Positions 1 through 8,441 are shown, counted from the first letter of the stretch. The stretch: DNA of 11,103 nucleotides from an uncultured Shinella sp. (GCF_946479415.1 NZ_CAMLFY010000135.1:1-11103); one strand, 5' to 3'. The notes: generated by a model from the letters alone, not told the origin. Numbers and translations are program-made.

Positions 1-398
1 GTCATCTGGCCGTACATGGCAAGGCCCTTCTTATCCAGCTCGTTGAAATGATCCCAGGTCGCCCAGTGCGGCACGAGGTTTGAATTGGCGATCAGGACGC
101 GCGGGGCATCCTTGTGCGTGCGGAAGATGCCGACGGGCTTGCCGGACTGCACGACCAGCGTCTCGTTCTCCTCGAGATCGCGCAGCGACGCGACGATCTT
201 ATCGAAATCCGCCCAGGTGCGGGCGGCGCGGCCGATGCCGCCGTAGACGACCAGCTCATGCGGGTTTTCCGCAACGTTCGGATCGAGGTTGTTCATCAGC
301 ATGCGCAGCGGCGCTTCGGTCATCCAGCTCTTGGCGGTCAGTTCTGTGCCGGTGGCGGCGCGCACGTCGCGGATGTTATGGCGAGGATTGGCGGTCAT
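1..398 (-). CDS. hutU: Urocanate hydratase (urocanase), N-terminal part only
   Basis: Catalyses the second step of histidine degradation, hydrating urocanate to 4-imidazolone-5-propionate with tightly bound NAD+ in the cytoplasm. Only the first 132 residues are in the window; the rest, of a protein usually about 555 residues long, lies beyond position 1. The visible part is unmistakable: [11 protein letters not shown] at residues 52-62, [20 protein letters not shown] at 84-103, then [15 protein letters not shown] and GLAMYGQM up to the edge. The ATG at 398-396 is preceded by a GGGAG ribosome-binding site, 8 bases upstream, in the 16-bp gap after hutG. It is the last visible gene of the leftward hutI-hutH-hutG-hutU operon. 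Nothing in the visible part looks broken; identity is very secure by family motifs. Confidence 0.96.
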   Translation of the reverse strand, partial: MTANPRHNIRDVRAATGTELTAKSWMTEAPLRMLMNNLDPNVAENPHELVVYGGIGRAARTWADFDKIVASLRDLEENETLVVQSGKPVGIFRTHKDAPRVLIANSNLVPHWATWDHFNELDKKGLAMYGQM

Positions 399-414
399 TG
401 GCTGTTCTCCCGGT

Positions 415-1215
415 TCAGCGTGTCAGGGTGGAGGCAAGCGCCTCGATGCGTTGCAGGATGTCTTTGAGATGGACGCGGAGCTTCGCCGCCTTCGCCTCGT
501 CGAGGTCGAAGGGCACAACCTCCGTGGCAAGGTGGCTGACCTGTGCAAGCTCCATCTGGATGGCGTGCACCCCGGTCTCCGGCTTGCCGTAGTGGCGTGT
601 CGTCCAGCCGCCCTTGAAGCGGCCGTTGAGGATGCTGGTATAGCCTTCGGCCGAAGCGCAGGCCTCGTAGGTCGCCGTTTCGATCGCCTTGTCGCAGGTG
701 CGGCCCATATCGGTGCCGACGTTGAAATCCGGCAGCCGGCCTTCGAACAGGAAGGGGATCAGCGAGCGGATCGAGTGGCAATCGTAGAGGATCGCCACGC
801 CGTGGATCGCCTTCACGCGCTCGATTTCGGCGGCAAGAGCCGCGTGGTAGGGTGCGTGGAAATTGGCGAGCCGATAGGCGATATCGGCTTTCGTCGGAGC
901 CTCGCCGTCCTTCCAGATCGGCGTGCCGTCGAAATCCGTTTCCGGAACGAGGCCCGTCGTATTCTGGCCGGGATAGAGGCTGACGCCTTCTGGATCGCGG
1001 TTGGCGTCGATGACATAGCGGTGGAACGTGGCGCGCACGGTCGTCGCGTTTGCCAGCAGGCCGTCGTAAAGGCTTTCGATATGCCAGTCCGTATCGGCAA
1101 GGATGTGGCCGTTATCGTTCAGGCGCGCCCAGATATCGGCCGGGACATCCGTGCCGGTATGCGGGAAGGCGAGAATGACGGGCGAGGTGCCCTGATGGGT
1201 TTCGAAGACTGCCAC
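415..1215 (-). CDS. hutG: N-formylglutamate deformylase (N-formylglutamate amidohydrolase)
   Basis: Last step of the five-step Hut pathway: it hydrolyses N-formylglutamate, made by HutF, to glutamate and formate. The protein is 266 residues with the GTG start, close to the usual length for this metal-dependent amidohydrolase family. Family signatures are [10 protein letters not shown] (16-25), [13 protein letters not shown] (41-53), the acidic/His segment [10 protein letters not shown] (142-151), and MELAQVSH near the C-terminus (221-228); His19, Asp145 and His147 are likely metal or catalytic residues by family knowledge. The reading frame continues upstream to an ATG at 1269, but those 18 codons lie inside hutH and are not family-like. 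The GTG at 1215-1213 has a G-rich stretch just upstream and starts 1 bp after the hutH stop, which suggests translational coupling. Confidence 0.93.
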   Translation of the reverse strand: MAVFETHQGTSPVILAFPHTGTDVPADIWARLNDNGHILADTDWHIESLYDGLLANATTVRATFHRYVIDANRDPEGVSLYPGQNTTGLVPETDFDGTPIWKDGEAPTKADIAYRLANFHAPYHAALAAEIERVKAIHGVAILYDCHSIRSLIPFLFEGRLPDFNVGTDMGRTCDKAIETATYEACASAEGYTSILNGRFKGGWTTRHYGKPETGVHAIQMELAQVSHLATEVVPFDLDEAKAAKLRVHLKDILQRIEALASTLTR

Positions 1216-1216
1216 C

Positions 1217-2752
1217 TTATGCCCCCAGCACCGGTAGGATGCCCTTGGAGACGGAGGCGGCCAGCGCACCCGAAGTGACGAAGGTGCCGGCGCTTGCGAG
1301 ATCCGGCGCCATGTAGCGGTCTTCCTCCAGCGTGGCGACGACGGTGCGCAGTGCTGCGATAACCTTCTGCAGTTCCGGGCTGGTGACGAGCGGTGCGCGG
1401 AACTCGATGCCCTGGGCGGCGGCGAGCGCTTCGATGCCGACGATGGCGGAGAGATTTTCCGTCATGCGCAGCAGGCGGCGCGCACCGTGGCAGGCCATGG
1501 AGACGTGGTCTTCCTGGTTGGCGGAGGTCGGCGTCGAATCCACCGAGGCCGGATGCGCCATCTGCTTGTTTTCGCTCATCAGCGCGGCCGAGGTGACTTC
1601 CGCGATCATCAGGCCGGAATTGAGACCCGGCTTCTTGGCGAGGAACGCCGGCAGGCCGAAGGACAGCGCCGGATCGACGAGCAGCGCGATGCGGCGCTGC
1701 GAGATCGCACCGACTTCGCAGACGGCGATGGCGATCTGGTCGGCGGCGAAGGCGACGGGCTCGGCATGGAAGTTGCCGCCCGAGACGACGCTGTTGTCCG
1801 ACAGAACGAGCGGGTTGTCGGTGACGGCGTTGGCCTCGATTTCGAGCGTGCGGGCGGCCGAGCGCAGGAGATCGAGGCAGGCGCCGTCGACCTGCGGCTG
1901 GCAGCGGATGCAATAGGGATCCTGCACGCGCTCGTCGCCGGTGATGTGGCTGTCGCGGATGACGGAGCCGGAAAGCAGCGCACGCAGCGCGGCGGCGGCG
2001 TCGATCTGGCCCTGATGGCCGCGCAGTGTGTGGATATCGGGATGGAACGGCGCGGAGGAGCCCATGGCGGCGTCCGTGGAGAGCGCGCCGGTGACGAGGG
2101 CGGCCTGGGCGGCGCGGTGGGCGCGGAAGAGGCCGGCCAGCGCCAGCGCGGTGGAAACCTGCGTACCGTTGATGAGGGCAAGGCCTTCCTTGGCGGCGAG
2201 AACGACGGGCTTCAGGCCGGCCTTGGCAAGGGCGTCGCCGCCGCGCAGGCGTTCGCCGGCATAGAAGGCTTCGCCTTCACCGATCATTGCCGCCGTCATA
2301 TGGGCGAGCGGCGCGAGGTCGCCGGAGGCGCCGACGGAGCCCTGCTCGGGAATGACGGGAATGACGCCCTTGGCCTGCATGGCCTCGAGAAGGCGGACGA
2401 TCTCGATGCGCACGCCCGAGGCGCCGCGGCCGAGCGAGATCAGCTTCAGCGCCATGATGAGGCGCACGATGTTTTCCGACAGCGGTTTGCCCACGCCGCA
2501 GCAATGCGACAGGATCAGGTTGCGCTGGAGGGTCGCGACATCGGCCGGCGCGATCTTGATCGAGGCGAGTTTGCCAAAGCCGGTGTTGATGCCGTAGACC
2601 GGCGCGTCGCCGGCGGCGATTTCGGCGATGCGGGCGGCGGCCTTCTCGATACCGGCGTCGAAGGACGCATCGAGCCTGGTGGCCTCGCCGGTCCAGTAGA
2701 TGGTTTCAAGGGTTTTCAGGGGCACGGAGCCCGGGTGAAGCGTGATGGTCAT
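1217..2752 (-). CDS. hutH: Histidine ammonia-lyase (histidase)
   Basis: First and committed step of histidine degradation: non-oxidative deamination of L-histidine to trans-urocanate and ammonia, as a cytosolic homotetramer. The protein is 511 residues, the normal length. Residues 138-151 ([14 protein letters not shown]) contain Ala142-Ser143-Gly144, the tripeptide that self-cyclises into the electrophilic MIO cofactor. The catalytic tyrosine is Tyr53 in [10 protein letters not shown] (51-60). Further family blocks are the [14 protein letters not shown] stretch (75-88), [16 protein letters not shown] residues, and [10 protein letters not shown]. The chosen ATG at 2752 is preceded by CGGGGA with good spacing; an in-frame upstream ATG at 2923 overlaps hutI and adds 57 unrelated residues. 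It lies between hutI and hutG in the leftward operon. Confidence 0.97.
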   Translation of the reverse strand: MTITLHPGSVPLKTLETIYWTGEATRLDASFDAGIEKAAARIAEIAAGDAPVYGINTGFGKLASIKIAPADVATLQRNLILSHCCGVGKPLSENIVRLIMALKLISLGRGASGVRIEIVRLLEAMQAKGVIPVIPEQGSVGASGDLAPLAHMTAAMIGEGEAFYAGERLRGGDALAKAGLKPVVLAAKEGLALINGTQVSTALALAGLFRAHRAAQAALVTGALSTDAAMGSSAPFHPDIHTLRGHQGQIDAAAALRALLSGSVIRDSHITGDERVQDPYCIRCQPQVDGACLDLLRSAARTLEIEANAVTDNPLVLSDNSVVSGGNFHAEPVAFAADQIAIAVCEVGAISQRRIALLVDPALSFGLPAFLAKKPGLNSGLMIAEVTSAALMSENKQMAHPASVDSTPTSANQEDHVSMACHGARRLLRMTENLSAIVGIEALAAAQGIEFRAPLVTSPELQKVIAALRTVVATLEEDRYMAPDLASAGTFVTSGALAASVSKGILPVLGA

Positions 2753-2795
2753 GTTTATTCCCCGATGCAGCAGCGCGCGGCTGCGTAAAGAGTGA

Positions 2796-4019
2796 TCAAT
2801 GTCCGCTGCGGATCCGGGCAAACATGGGGTTGAAGCCCATGCGATAGACCAGTTCCGCCGGCCGGCCGATGTCCCAGAGGACGAAATCGGCCCACTTTCC
2901 AGCCTCCAGCGTCCCCACCTCATCGACCAGGCCGAGCGCGCGCGCGGCTTCGCGCGTCGTGCCGGCGATGCATTCCTCGACGGTCATGCCGAAGAGGGTT
3001 GCGGCCATGTTCATGGTGAGGAGGAGGGAGGTCAGCGGCGAGGTGCCGGGATTGCTGTCGGTGGCAACGGCCATCTTGACGCCGTGCTTGCGGAAGAGAT
3101 CGACCGGCGGCTTCTTGGTTTCGCGGATGAAATAGAAAGCGCCGGGCAGGATGACGGCGACGGTGCCGGCTTTCGCCATGGCGGCCGCACCCGCATCGTC
3201 GGTATATTCGAGGTGATCGGCCGAAAGCGCGCCATAGCCGGCGGCGAGGGCGGCACCATGCAGGTTGGAGAGCTGGTCGGCATGCAGTTTCACCGGCAGG
3301 CCATGCGCCTTGGCGGCATCGAAGACCCGCTTCATCTCGTCGGTCGAGAAGGCGATGCCCTCGCAGAAGCCGTCGACGGCGTCGGCAAGACCCTCGGCGG
3401 CGACGGCCGGCAGCATCTCGTTTACGACCTTGTCGATATAGGCGGTCTTGTCGCCCTTCATTTCCGGCGGCAGCGCATGGGCGCCGAGAAAGGTGGTCCG
3501 CACGGTGATGTCGCGCTCGTCGGCGAGGCGGCGGGCGGCACGCAGCGATTTCAACTCGCTTTCCGTATCGAGGCCGTAGCCGGATTTCAGCTCGACCGTC
3601 GTCACGCCCTCGGCGATCAGCGCATCGAGGCGCGGCAGCGTCTGGCGCACCAGGTCCGCTTCGCTTGCTTCCCGCAAGGCCTTCACGGAAGAGACGATGC
3701 CGCCGCCGGCGCGGGCGATTTCCTCATAGGAGGCGCCGGCAAGGCGCAGCTCGAATTCCTGGGCGCGGTCGCCGGCATGGACGAGGTGGGTGTGGCAATC
3801 GATGAGGCCGGGCGTGATCCAGCGGCCTTCGCAATCGATGCTTTCGGCAGCAGCAAATTCGGCGGGAAGATCGGCTTCCGGGCCGGCATAGGCGATGCGG
3901 CCGTCAACCGCCGCGATGGCGCCGTTCTCGACGATGCCGAGCCCCGGCAGGCTTTCCTTCAGCGTTGCGAGCCGTGCATTGCGCCAGACGCGGGCCGTGT
4001 CCTTTTCCGTTGCCGTCAT
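2796..4019 (-). CDS. hutI: Imidazolonepropionase
   Basis: Third step of histidine degradation: it opens the ring of 4-imidazolone-5-propionate to N-formimino-L-glutamate. It belongs to the amidohydrolase (TIM-barrel) superfamily and has 407 residues, typical for HutI. The metal-site motif [12 protein letters not shown] is at residues 74-85 (His76, His78). Further metal or substrate residues are His246 in KLHADQL, His269 in SADHLEY, and Asp321 in [26 protein letters not shown] (144-158) is a HutI signature. The start at 4019 has an AAGAGG ribosome-binding site; a longer in-frame start at 4085 would run through the operator region and is rejected. It is the first gene of the leftward operon, with the promoter in the hutI/hutF gap, and is likely repressed by HutC. 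Confidence 0.96.
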   Translation of the reverse strand: MTATEKDTARVWRNARLATLKESLPGLGIVENGAIAAVDGRIAYAGPEADLPAEFAAAESIDCEGRWITPGLIDCHTHLVHAGDRAQEFELRLAGASYEEIARAGGGIVSSVKALREASEADLVRQTLPRLDALIAEGVTTVELKSGYGLDTESELKSLRAARRLADERDITVRTTFLGAHALPPEMKGDKTAYIDKVVNEMLPAVAAEGLADAVDGFCEGIAFSTDEMKRVFDAAKAHGLPVKLHADQLSNLHGAALAAGYGALSADHLEYTDDAGAAAMAKAGTVAVILPGAFYFIRETKKPPVDLFRKHGVKMAVATDSNPGTSPLTSLLLTMNMAATLFGMTVEECIAGTTREAARALGLVDEVGTLEAGKWADFVLWDIGRPAELVYRMGFNPMFARIRSGH

Positions 4020-4045
4020 GGTGATTGCCTCTTCCCTGTGATGGC

Positions 4046-4051
4046 TATAAT
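4046..4051 (+). promoter_or_regulatory. Candidate -10 hexamer for hutF-hutC, overlapping the operator
   Basis: The hexamer TATAAT is seen on the plus strand and its last two bases fall in the palindromic operator core. A convincing -35 element is lacking: TTGCCT at 4025-4030 leaves only 15 bp. A repressor on the palindrome would block this element directly. The assignment is inference from position. Confidence 0.4.
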
Positions 4052-4064
4052 GTATATACATAAT
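4047..4064. promoter_or_regulatory. Candidate HutC operator between hutI and hutF
   Basis: The core ATGTATATACAT (4050-4061) is a perfect 12-bp palindrome, and pairing continues outward with one mismatched pair to 4047-4064. It contains GTATATAC, which fits the GTnTAnAC pattern known for HutC-subfamily GntR repressors. It lies midway between the divergent hutIHGU and hutFC transcripts, and hutC is encoded on one of them, so one site could repress both arms and autoregulate hutC. In related bacteria, urocanate releases HutC from DNA. Binding here is inferred, not shown. Confidence 0.75.
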
Positions 4065-4082
4065 CGCAAGAGGCGCAAGAGC
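4065..4082. repeat. Tandem direct repeat CGCAAGAG next to the operator
   Basis: Two copies of the 8-mer CGCAAGAG start at 4065 and 4074 with a 9-bp period, immediately beside the HutC palindrome on the hutF side. On the minus strand each copy reads CTCTTGCG, so one of them could serve as a -35-like TTGCG element for hutI. It could also be chance in a short region. Confidence 0.45.
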
Positions 4083-4135
4083 CATTTTACCGGTTCGGCG
4101 TCAGGCAGGCACAATCGGGAAGGGAGGGACGGGCA

Positions 4136-5482
4136 ATGGCCGTCATTCATGCAAGGCAGGCGCTGCTTACCAATGGCTGGACGAAAGACGTCAGGATCAC
4201 CGTCGCGGACGGCCGCATTTCATCGCTGGAGACCGGTGTTGCGGCTGCTTCCGGTGACGAGCGCCATGACACGATCGTCGCGGGCATGCCGAACCTGCAC
4301 AGCCACGCCTTCCAGCGCGGCATGGCGGGCCTTGCGGAAATGCGCGGGCCGGGTAGTGACTCGTTCTGGAGCTGGCGCAATGTCATGTACCGCTTCGCAC
4401 TGTCCATGACGCCCGACGACGCCGAGGCCGTCGCCGGCCAGCTCTATGTGGAAATGCTCGAAGCCGGATTCACCCGCGTCGGCGAGTTTCACTATCTGCA
4501 TCATGACAAGGATGGCGGGCACTATGGCGATATCGCCGAAATGGCCGCGCGCATCGCATCGGCCGCGTCCGCAACGGGTATCGCGCTGACGCTGCTGCCG
4601 GTCTTCTACGCCCATGCCGGCTTCGGCGGTACGGCGCCGGGCGAGGGGCAGCGCCGCTTCATCAACGATCGCGAATCCTACGGCCGCCTGCTGGAGCGCT
4701 GCCGGGCTCTGACGACTGCGCTGCCCGAAGGCATTACGGGCGTCGCGCCGCACAGCCTTCGCGCCGTCACGCCGGATGAACTGACCGACGTCGTCGCCAT
4801 GGCCGGCGACAAGCCTGTCCATATCCACATTTCCGAGCAGGTGAAGGAAGTGGAGGACAGCATCGCCTGGTCCGGCCGCCGCCCGGTGGAATGGCTGCTG
4901 GACAACCAGAAGGTCGATGGCCGCTGGTGCTTCATCCACGCCACGCACATGACGGAGGCCGAGACGCGCGGCATGGCGAAAGCCGGTGCCATTGCCGGCC
5001 TTTGCCCGATCACCGAGGCCAATCTCGGCGACGGCACCTTCCCGGCGCCCGATTTCTTCGCCGCCGGTGGCCGTTATGGCGTCGGTTCGGATTCGAATGT
5101 GCTGATCGGCCTGCCGGATGAGTTGCGCCAGCTGGAATATTCGCAGCGCCTCTTCCACCGCGCCCGCAACGTATTGGCCACACCGGGCGGCTCGACGGGC
5201 CGCGCGCTCTTCGACGGCGCACTCATCGGCGGTGCCGCCGCCCTCGGCGCCGAAACGGGCATCGCGGCCGGCAAGGCCGCCGATTTCGTCAGCGTTAAGA
5301 CCCGCCACGGCCTCGATCTCGATGGCGATGCGCTGCTCGACGGCTGGATATTTGCCAATGGCGCCGAGGTCGATTGCGTGTGGGTCCATGGCCGCAAGCA
5401 GGTCGAAGGCGGCCGGCACGTAGCGCGCGAAGCGATCGGCCGGCGCTTCACCGCGACCATGCGGGCGCTTGCCGAGGCTTGA
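4136..5482 (+). CDS. hutF: Formimidoylglutamate deiminase
   Basis: Converts N-formimino-L-glutamate to N-formyl-L-glutamate and ammonia, feeding HutG; its presence defines the five-step route rather than the four-step formiminoglutamase route. The protein is 448 residues and belongs to the amidohydrolase superfamily. The metal motif NLHSHAFQRGMAGLAE lies at 53-68 (His55, His57). Others are APHSLRAV (204-211, His206), HIHISEQVKEVEDS (229-242), CFIHATHMT (265-273), and GVGSDSNVLIGLPDELRQLE (315-334, Asp319). The N-terminal 50 residues form the usual beta-sandwich portion. A strong GGGAGG ribosome-binding site at 4122-4127 sits 8 bases before the ATG. It is first in a two-gene rightward operon with hutC and divergent from hutI. 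No sign of damage. Confidence 0.95.
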   Translation: MAVIHARQALLTNGWTKDVRITVADGRISSLETGVAAASGDERHDTIVAGMPNLHSHAFQRGMAGLAEMRGPGSDSFWSWRNVMYRFALSMTPDDAEAVAGQLYVEMLEAGFTRVGEFHYLHHDKDGGHYGDIAEMAARIASAASATGIALTLLPVFYAHAGFGGTAPGEGQRRFINDRESYGRLLERCRALTTALPEGITGVAPHSLRAVTPDELTDVVAMAGDKPVHIHISEQVKEVEDSIAWSGRRPVEWLLDNQKVDGRWCFIHATHMTEAETRGMAKAGAIAGLCPITEANLGDGTFPAPDFFAAGGRYGVGSDSNVLIGLPDELRQLEYSQRLFHRARNVLATPGGSTGRALFDGALIGGAAALGAETGIAAGKAADFVSVKTRHGLDLDGDALLDGWIFANGAEVDCVWVHGRKQVEGGRHVAREAIGRRFTATMRALAEA

Positions 5483-5501
5483 GCCTCTCTCGAAAGACGC
5501 T

Positions 5502-6299
5502 ATGACTTTGTCACCGGGCGATTCCGCGCCCGGCAAGCCGGAGGCGACCATTTCCACCGAAGAGGATAAAAGCGCCAAGGAGCCTTCGCTGCACCGCCGC
5601 ATCCTGGAGGATGTGGAAGGCAGGATCCTCTCGGGTGAATGGCCGCCGGGCCACCGCATTCCCTTCGAACATGAACTGACCGAGCAGTATCAATGCTCGC
5701 GCATGACGGTGAACAAGGCGATCACCGAACTCGTCAAGCGCGGCCTCATCGAGCGGCGCCGTAAATCCGGCAGCTACGTCACGCATCCGCACGCCCAGTC
5801 CGCGGTCCTGGAAATCCACGACATCCGCCTCGAGGTCGAATCACTCGGTCTGCCCTATCGCTATGAGCGGCGCGCCCTGGCACGCCGGGCTGCCAAGGCG
5901 GCCGATCGTCGTCTGATGGAGCTTGCCGAATCGGCGCGTCTCATCGAGATCAGCGCGCTGCACTATGCCGGCGCCCAACCTTTTTGCCTGGAAGAGCGTC
6001 TCATCAACCTGGCCGCGGTGCCGGAAGCCGTGGATGAGAGTTTCGAGACGACGGCGCCCGGCGCCTGGCTGATGAGCCGCGTGCCGTGGAGTGCCGCCGA
6101 ACACCGCATCCGCGCCGTGGGGGCCGATGCCCGCACCGCCGAACTGCTGGCCATCGCGCCCGGCACGCCCTGCCTCGTCGTTGAGCGCCGCACCTGGAGC
6201 GGCGGCGTCTACATCACCCATGTGCGGCTGACCTATCCCGGCGAAAAACACGAACTCGTCGCCGAATTCGCCCCGAGCCATCCCAAGCAGAACGCCTGA
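5502..6299 (+). CDS. hutC: Histidine utilisation repressor, GntR/HutC family
   Basis: DNA-binding repressor of the hut genes, normally induced by urocanate. Residues 29-95 form the GntR winged helix-turn-helix: SLHRRILEDVEGRILSGEWP, then the recognition part SRMTVNKAITELVKRGLIER and the wing KSGSYVTHP. Residues of about 115-255 match the UTRA ligand-binding fold of the HutC subfamily (YERRALARRAA, LEERLINLAAVPE, HRIRAV, TPCLVVERRTW, YITHVRLTYPG). With the ATG at 5502 it has 265 residues, slightly long because of about 28 polar residues before the helix-turn-helix. An in-frame TTG at 5469 would add 11 residues and overlap hutF, so I prefer the ATG although its ribosome-binding site (GAAAGA) is weak. 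It follows hutF by 19 bp and likely autoregulates through the palindrome at 4050-4061. Confidence 0.93.
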   Translation: MTLSPGDSAPGKPEATISTEEDKSAKEPSLHRRILEDVEGRILSGEWPPGHRIPFEHELTEQYQCSRMTVNKAITELVKRGLIERRRKSGSYVTHPHAQSAVLEIHDIRLEVESLGLPYRYERRALARRAAKAADRRLMELAESARLIEISALHYAGAQPFCLEERLINLAAVPEAVDESFETTAPGAWLMSRVPWSAAEHRIRAVGADARTAELLAIAPGTPCLVVERRTWSGGVYITHVRLTYPGEKHELVAEFAPSHPKQNA

Positions 6300-6309
6300 A
6301 CCTCAGGCG
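6293..6309. repeat. Inverted repeat joining the convergent stop codons of hutC and the cyclase gene
   Basis: CGCCTGA (6293-6299), a 3-base loop ACC, and TCAGGCG (6303-6309) form a perfect 7-bp stem. Each arm ends in one gene's stop codon. There is no T-run on either strand, so it is not a classical intrinsic terminator. It could act as a 3'-end stabilising hairpin or bidirectional roadblock, but it may simply reflect two genes ending with similar codons. Confidence 0.5.
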
Positions 6310-8261
6310 CCACCCGCGAACTGTTCCGCCCGGATCGTTTCGTAATAGGGGGCTATTGCCGGGCTTGCTGCGGCGAGTTCGTCGAAAGCCGCGTCGTCCG
6401 CCGTCAGGCGGCCGGCATATTTCTCCTCGATGAAGCGTGCATGGGTGGCCTTCGCCGTTTCCGGCAGGCTGCGCACCACCGTGAAGACCGGCGCGGCGCT
6501 GGTGCGGCCCTTCACCGTGATGCGGTCGAGTTCGAGTATCGCAAAATGCTGGTCGGCGAGCTCTGCTGTGCGTTCGCCGATGAGCAGCGGCACGCCATAA
6601 AGCTTCGAGGCGCCTTCGAGGCGGGAGGCGAGGTTTACCGCATCGCCGAGCACGGAGTAATCGAACCGCTGCGACGAGCCCATATTGCCGACCACGCAGT
6701 CGCCCGTATTGATGCCGATGCCGATGCGCAACGCATGATAGGGTGCGCCGGTGGCGGCCGCCTCGGCACGAAGCTCGGCATTCAGCGCCGTCATCGCGTC
6801 CAGCATGTCGAGCGCTGCCGCCACCGCGTGGTGGGCATGCTCGCCGTCGTCGAGTGGCGCGTTCCAGAAGGCCATCAGGCAGTCGCCGATATATTTGTCG
6901 ATCGTGCCGCCATGCTTCAAAACAATGTCGGAGAGCGGCGTGAGCAGCCGGTTGATCAGCGTCGTCAGCTGTTCCGGATCGTCTTTCAGGGCTTCCGCGA
7001 TGGTGGTGAAGCCGCGCACATCGCAAAACAGGATCGAGAGCGTGCGCCGCTCGCCGCCGAGCTTCAGCTGCGAGGGATCGCGCGCCAGCCGCTCGACGAG
7101 GGCGGGCGAAAGATATTGCGAGAAGGCGCGCACGATCTCGCGCCGCTGCCGGCGCTCTTCGGCATAGTCGAAGGCGGTCTGGCCGGCGGCGACGAAAAGC
7201 AGCGCCAGCGTGGGGCCGACGGGCGAAACGAAGAGATTGGCTTCCCGGATCAGCACGAAGCTGAGGAGACCGATGAGCAGCGTGGCAAAAAGGCTGAGCG
7301 CCACGGTTTCCCAGCGCGTCGCGCGGCGCACGAAGATCGCGGACAGGAGGGCGGCAAGGGCGATCGCACAGATGGCGACGGGCGTGCCGGCCTGCCGGAT
7401 GGCGGCACCTGCCGTCAGATTGTCGAAGATCGTCGCCTGGATTTCCGCGCCCGGCACCAGCCTGCCGGTATGCACGGTATAGGATGTGGCGAAGGCATCG
7501 GCACCGCCCGAATTGATCGCCGGCGCATTCTGCAGACTGAGACCGACGATGACCACGCGGCCCTTGAACGTATCCTTCGGCAGCATGTGATCGGGATCAA
7601 GCGCCTGGTAGTAGGAGACGGTCGGATAGCTGCGCGAAGGGCCGAAGGACTGCAGAAGCTTGCCTTCCGGCGAAACGGCCGTGCGCCCGGCAAGACGCGC
7701 AAGCGCCATCGCAAAACCATCCTCATAGCGCGGCAGATCGCGGAAAACGCCATCGCCGCCAAGCGCGATGGAGGCGATGCCGGTCACGGCGCCCGCTTCG
7801 GTAAAGGCCGGCAGCGGCGTGGTGCGCAGCAACTGATCGGCCTGCGGCGTGACGATCATGCTCTCGTCTCCTGCCAGAACCACGTCCGGGCCGAGCGCTT
7901 TGGCCAGAGCCTCGTCGGAGGCCGGGTTGGAGGGCTCGGCGAAGATGATGTCGAGGCCGATTGCGGCGGCTCCGGCCTTGCGCAGGCTGTCGATCAGGCG
8001 GGCATGCAGTTCTCGCGGCCAGGGCCATTGCGCATTGATCTCGGCCAGCGACGGCTCGTCGATCGCCACGATGATGGGGCCGCCTTCCGGCGGGCTCGGC
8101 GCGTCAAGCGTCGAAAGATAATCGAAGGCACGCAGATCGGTGAGCGACCAGGCGGGGAGCTGCGCCAGCGCGGAAATCAGCGCGATGACCGCGAAGGTGA
8201 GGGCCGCCAATCGCCGCGAACGTCGCGACCAGAGGCCGGGATGGCGAAAGGCAAAGGTCAT
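6303..8261 (-). CDS. Membrane adenylate/guanylate-type class III cyclase with CHASE2 sensor domain
   Basis: The protein has 652 residues. The layout is one N-terminal membrane helix (about 20-37), an extracytoplasmic CHASE2 sensor (about 40-285; PIIVAIDEPSL, GLDIIFAEP, FKGRVVIVG), three membrane helices (about 292-312, 318-338, 344-364), a linker with AFSQYLSPALVERL, and a class III cyclase domain (about 405-597). The catalytic set is intact: metal aspartates Asp414 (FCDVRGFT) and Asp460 (DKYIGDCLMAFW), base-contacting Lys456, and transition-state residues Asn543 and Arg547 (AVNLASRLE). The lysine favours ATP and cAMP, but Ser536 occupies the position usually held by Thr or Asp in adenylate cyclases, so the product is not certain. 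The start ATG has CGGAG 6 bases upstream. It ends 3 bp from the hutC stop (convergent) and is divergent from the PycTM-like gene. The sensed signal is unknown. Confidence 0.92.
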   Translation of the reverse strand: MTFAFRHPGLWSRRSRRLAALTFAVIALISALAQLPAWSLTDLRAFDYLSTLDAPSPPEGGPIIVAIDEPSLAEINAQWPWPRELHARLIDSLRKAGAAAIGLDIIFAEPSNPASDEALAKALGPDVVLAGDESMIVTPQADQLLRTTPLPAFTEAGAVTGIASIALGGDGVFRDLPRYEDGFAMALARLAGRTAVSPEGKLLQSFGPSRSYPTVSYYQALDPDHMLPKDTFKGRVVIVGLSLQNAPAINSGGADAFATSYTVHTGRLVPGAEIQATIFDNLTAGAAIRQAGTPVAICAIALAALLSAIFVRRATRWETVALSLFATLLIGLLSFVLIREANLFVSPVGPTLALLFVAAGQTAFDYAEERRQRREIVRAFSQYLSPALVERLARDPSQLKLGGERRTLSILFCDVRGFTTIAEALKDDPEQLTTLINRLLTPLSDIVLKHGGTIDKYIGDCLMAFWNAPLDDGEHAHHAVAAALDMLDAMTALNAELRAEAAATGAPYHALRIGIGINTGDCVVGNMGSSQRFDYSVLGDAVNLASRLEGASKLYGVPLLIGERTAELADQHFAILELDRITVKGRTSAAPVFTVVRSLPETAKATHARFIEEKYAGRLTADDAAFDELAAASPAIAPYYETIRAEQFAGGA

Positions 8262-8323
8262 GCGCGGCTCCGGGCCGGACGGGGCAGGGATGCGACGGGC
8301 GGCTGGCCGGATGGAGGCGGGAG

Positions 8324-8339
8324 ATTGCGCATGCGCAAT
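8324..8339. promoter_or_regulatory. Perfect 16-bp palindrome between the cyclase and PycTM-like genes
   Basis: ATTGCGCATGCGCAAT is its own reverse complement over all 16 bases. It lies 62 bp from the cyclase start codon and 102 bp from the PycTM-like start codon, in the only non-coding stretch between two divergent genes. This is the placement expected of a shared operator for a dimeric regulator. No regulator gene is recognisable next to it other than hutC, whose pattern does not match. The function is inferred from symmetry and position. Confidence 0.5.
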
Positions 8340-8387
8340 GCACGCGTCATCCCCCTGAAAAAGTCAAGCGGTCCGGCATGGCCGGCG

Positions 8388-8415
8388 TTGCTTTCCGGGT
8401 GCGCTTCGCTATCAC
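8388..8415 (+). promoter_or_regulatory. Weak candidate promoter for the PycTM-like gene
   Basis: TTGCTT at 8388-8393 and TATCAC at 8410-8415 are separated by 16 bp. Transcription would start about 20 bases before the gene's ribosome-binding site AAGGA at 8430-8434. Each hexamer is only a partial match to the sigma-70 consensus. Confidence 0.3.
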
Positions 8416-8441
8416 GGAATGGCGTGGCGAAGGATAGAGAC

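Noticed and set aside
1487..2788. Long plus-strand open frame of 433 codons opposite hutH
   Set aside because: It lies antisense to a well-supported hutH and its translation is Gly/Arg/Asp-rich with no family features, as expected of an antisense frame in high-G+C DNA.
2799..4409. Long plus-strand open frame of 536 codons across hutI and into hutF
   Set aside because: Antisense to hutI and out of frame with hutF; composition is typical of a shadow frame.
5469..5501. TTG start for hutC overlapping the end of hutF
   Set aside because: It adds 11 residues without family similarity; the ATG at 5502 is the simpler start, though its ribosome-binding site is weak.
6441..8441. Upstream extension of the PycTM-like frame through the whole antisense of the cyclase (847 codons in all)
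   Set aside because: The extension is antisense to a cyclase with intact motifs, while the ATG at 8442 has its own ribosome-binding site and begins a coherent family-like protein.
8331..8441. Longer start at ATG 8331 for the PycTM-like gene, giving an LSGC lipobox-like N-terminus
   Set aside because: The stretch before the cysteine is not hydrophobic enough for a signal peptide, the ATG lies inside the palindrome, and no ribosome-binding site precedes it as well placed as AAGGA before 8442.
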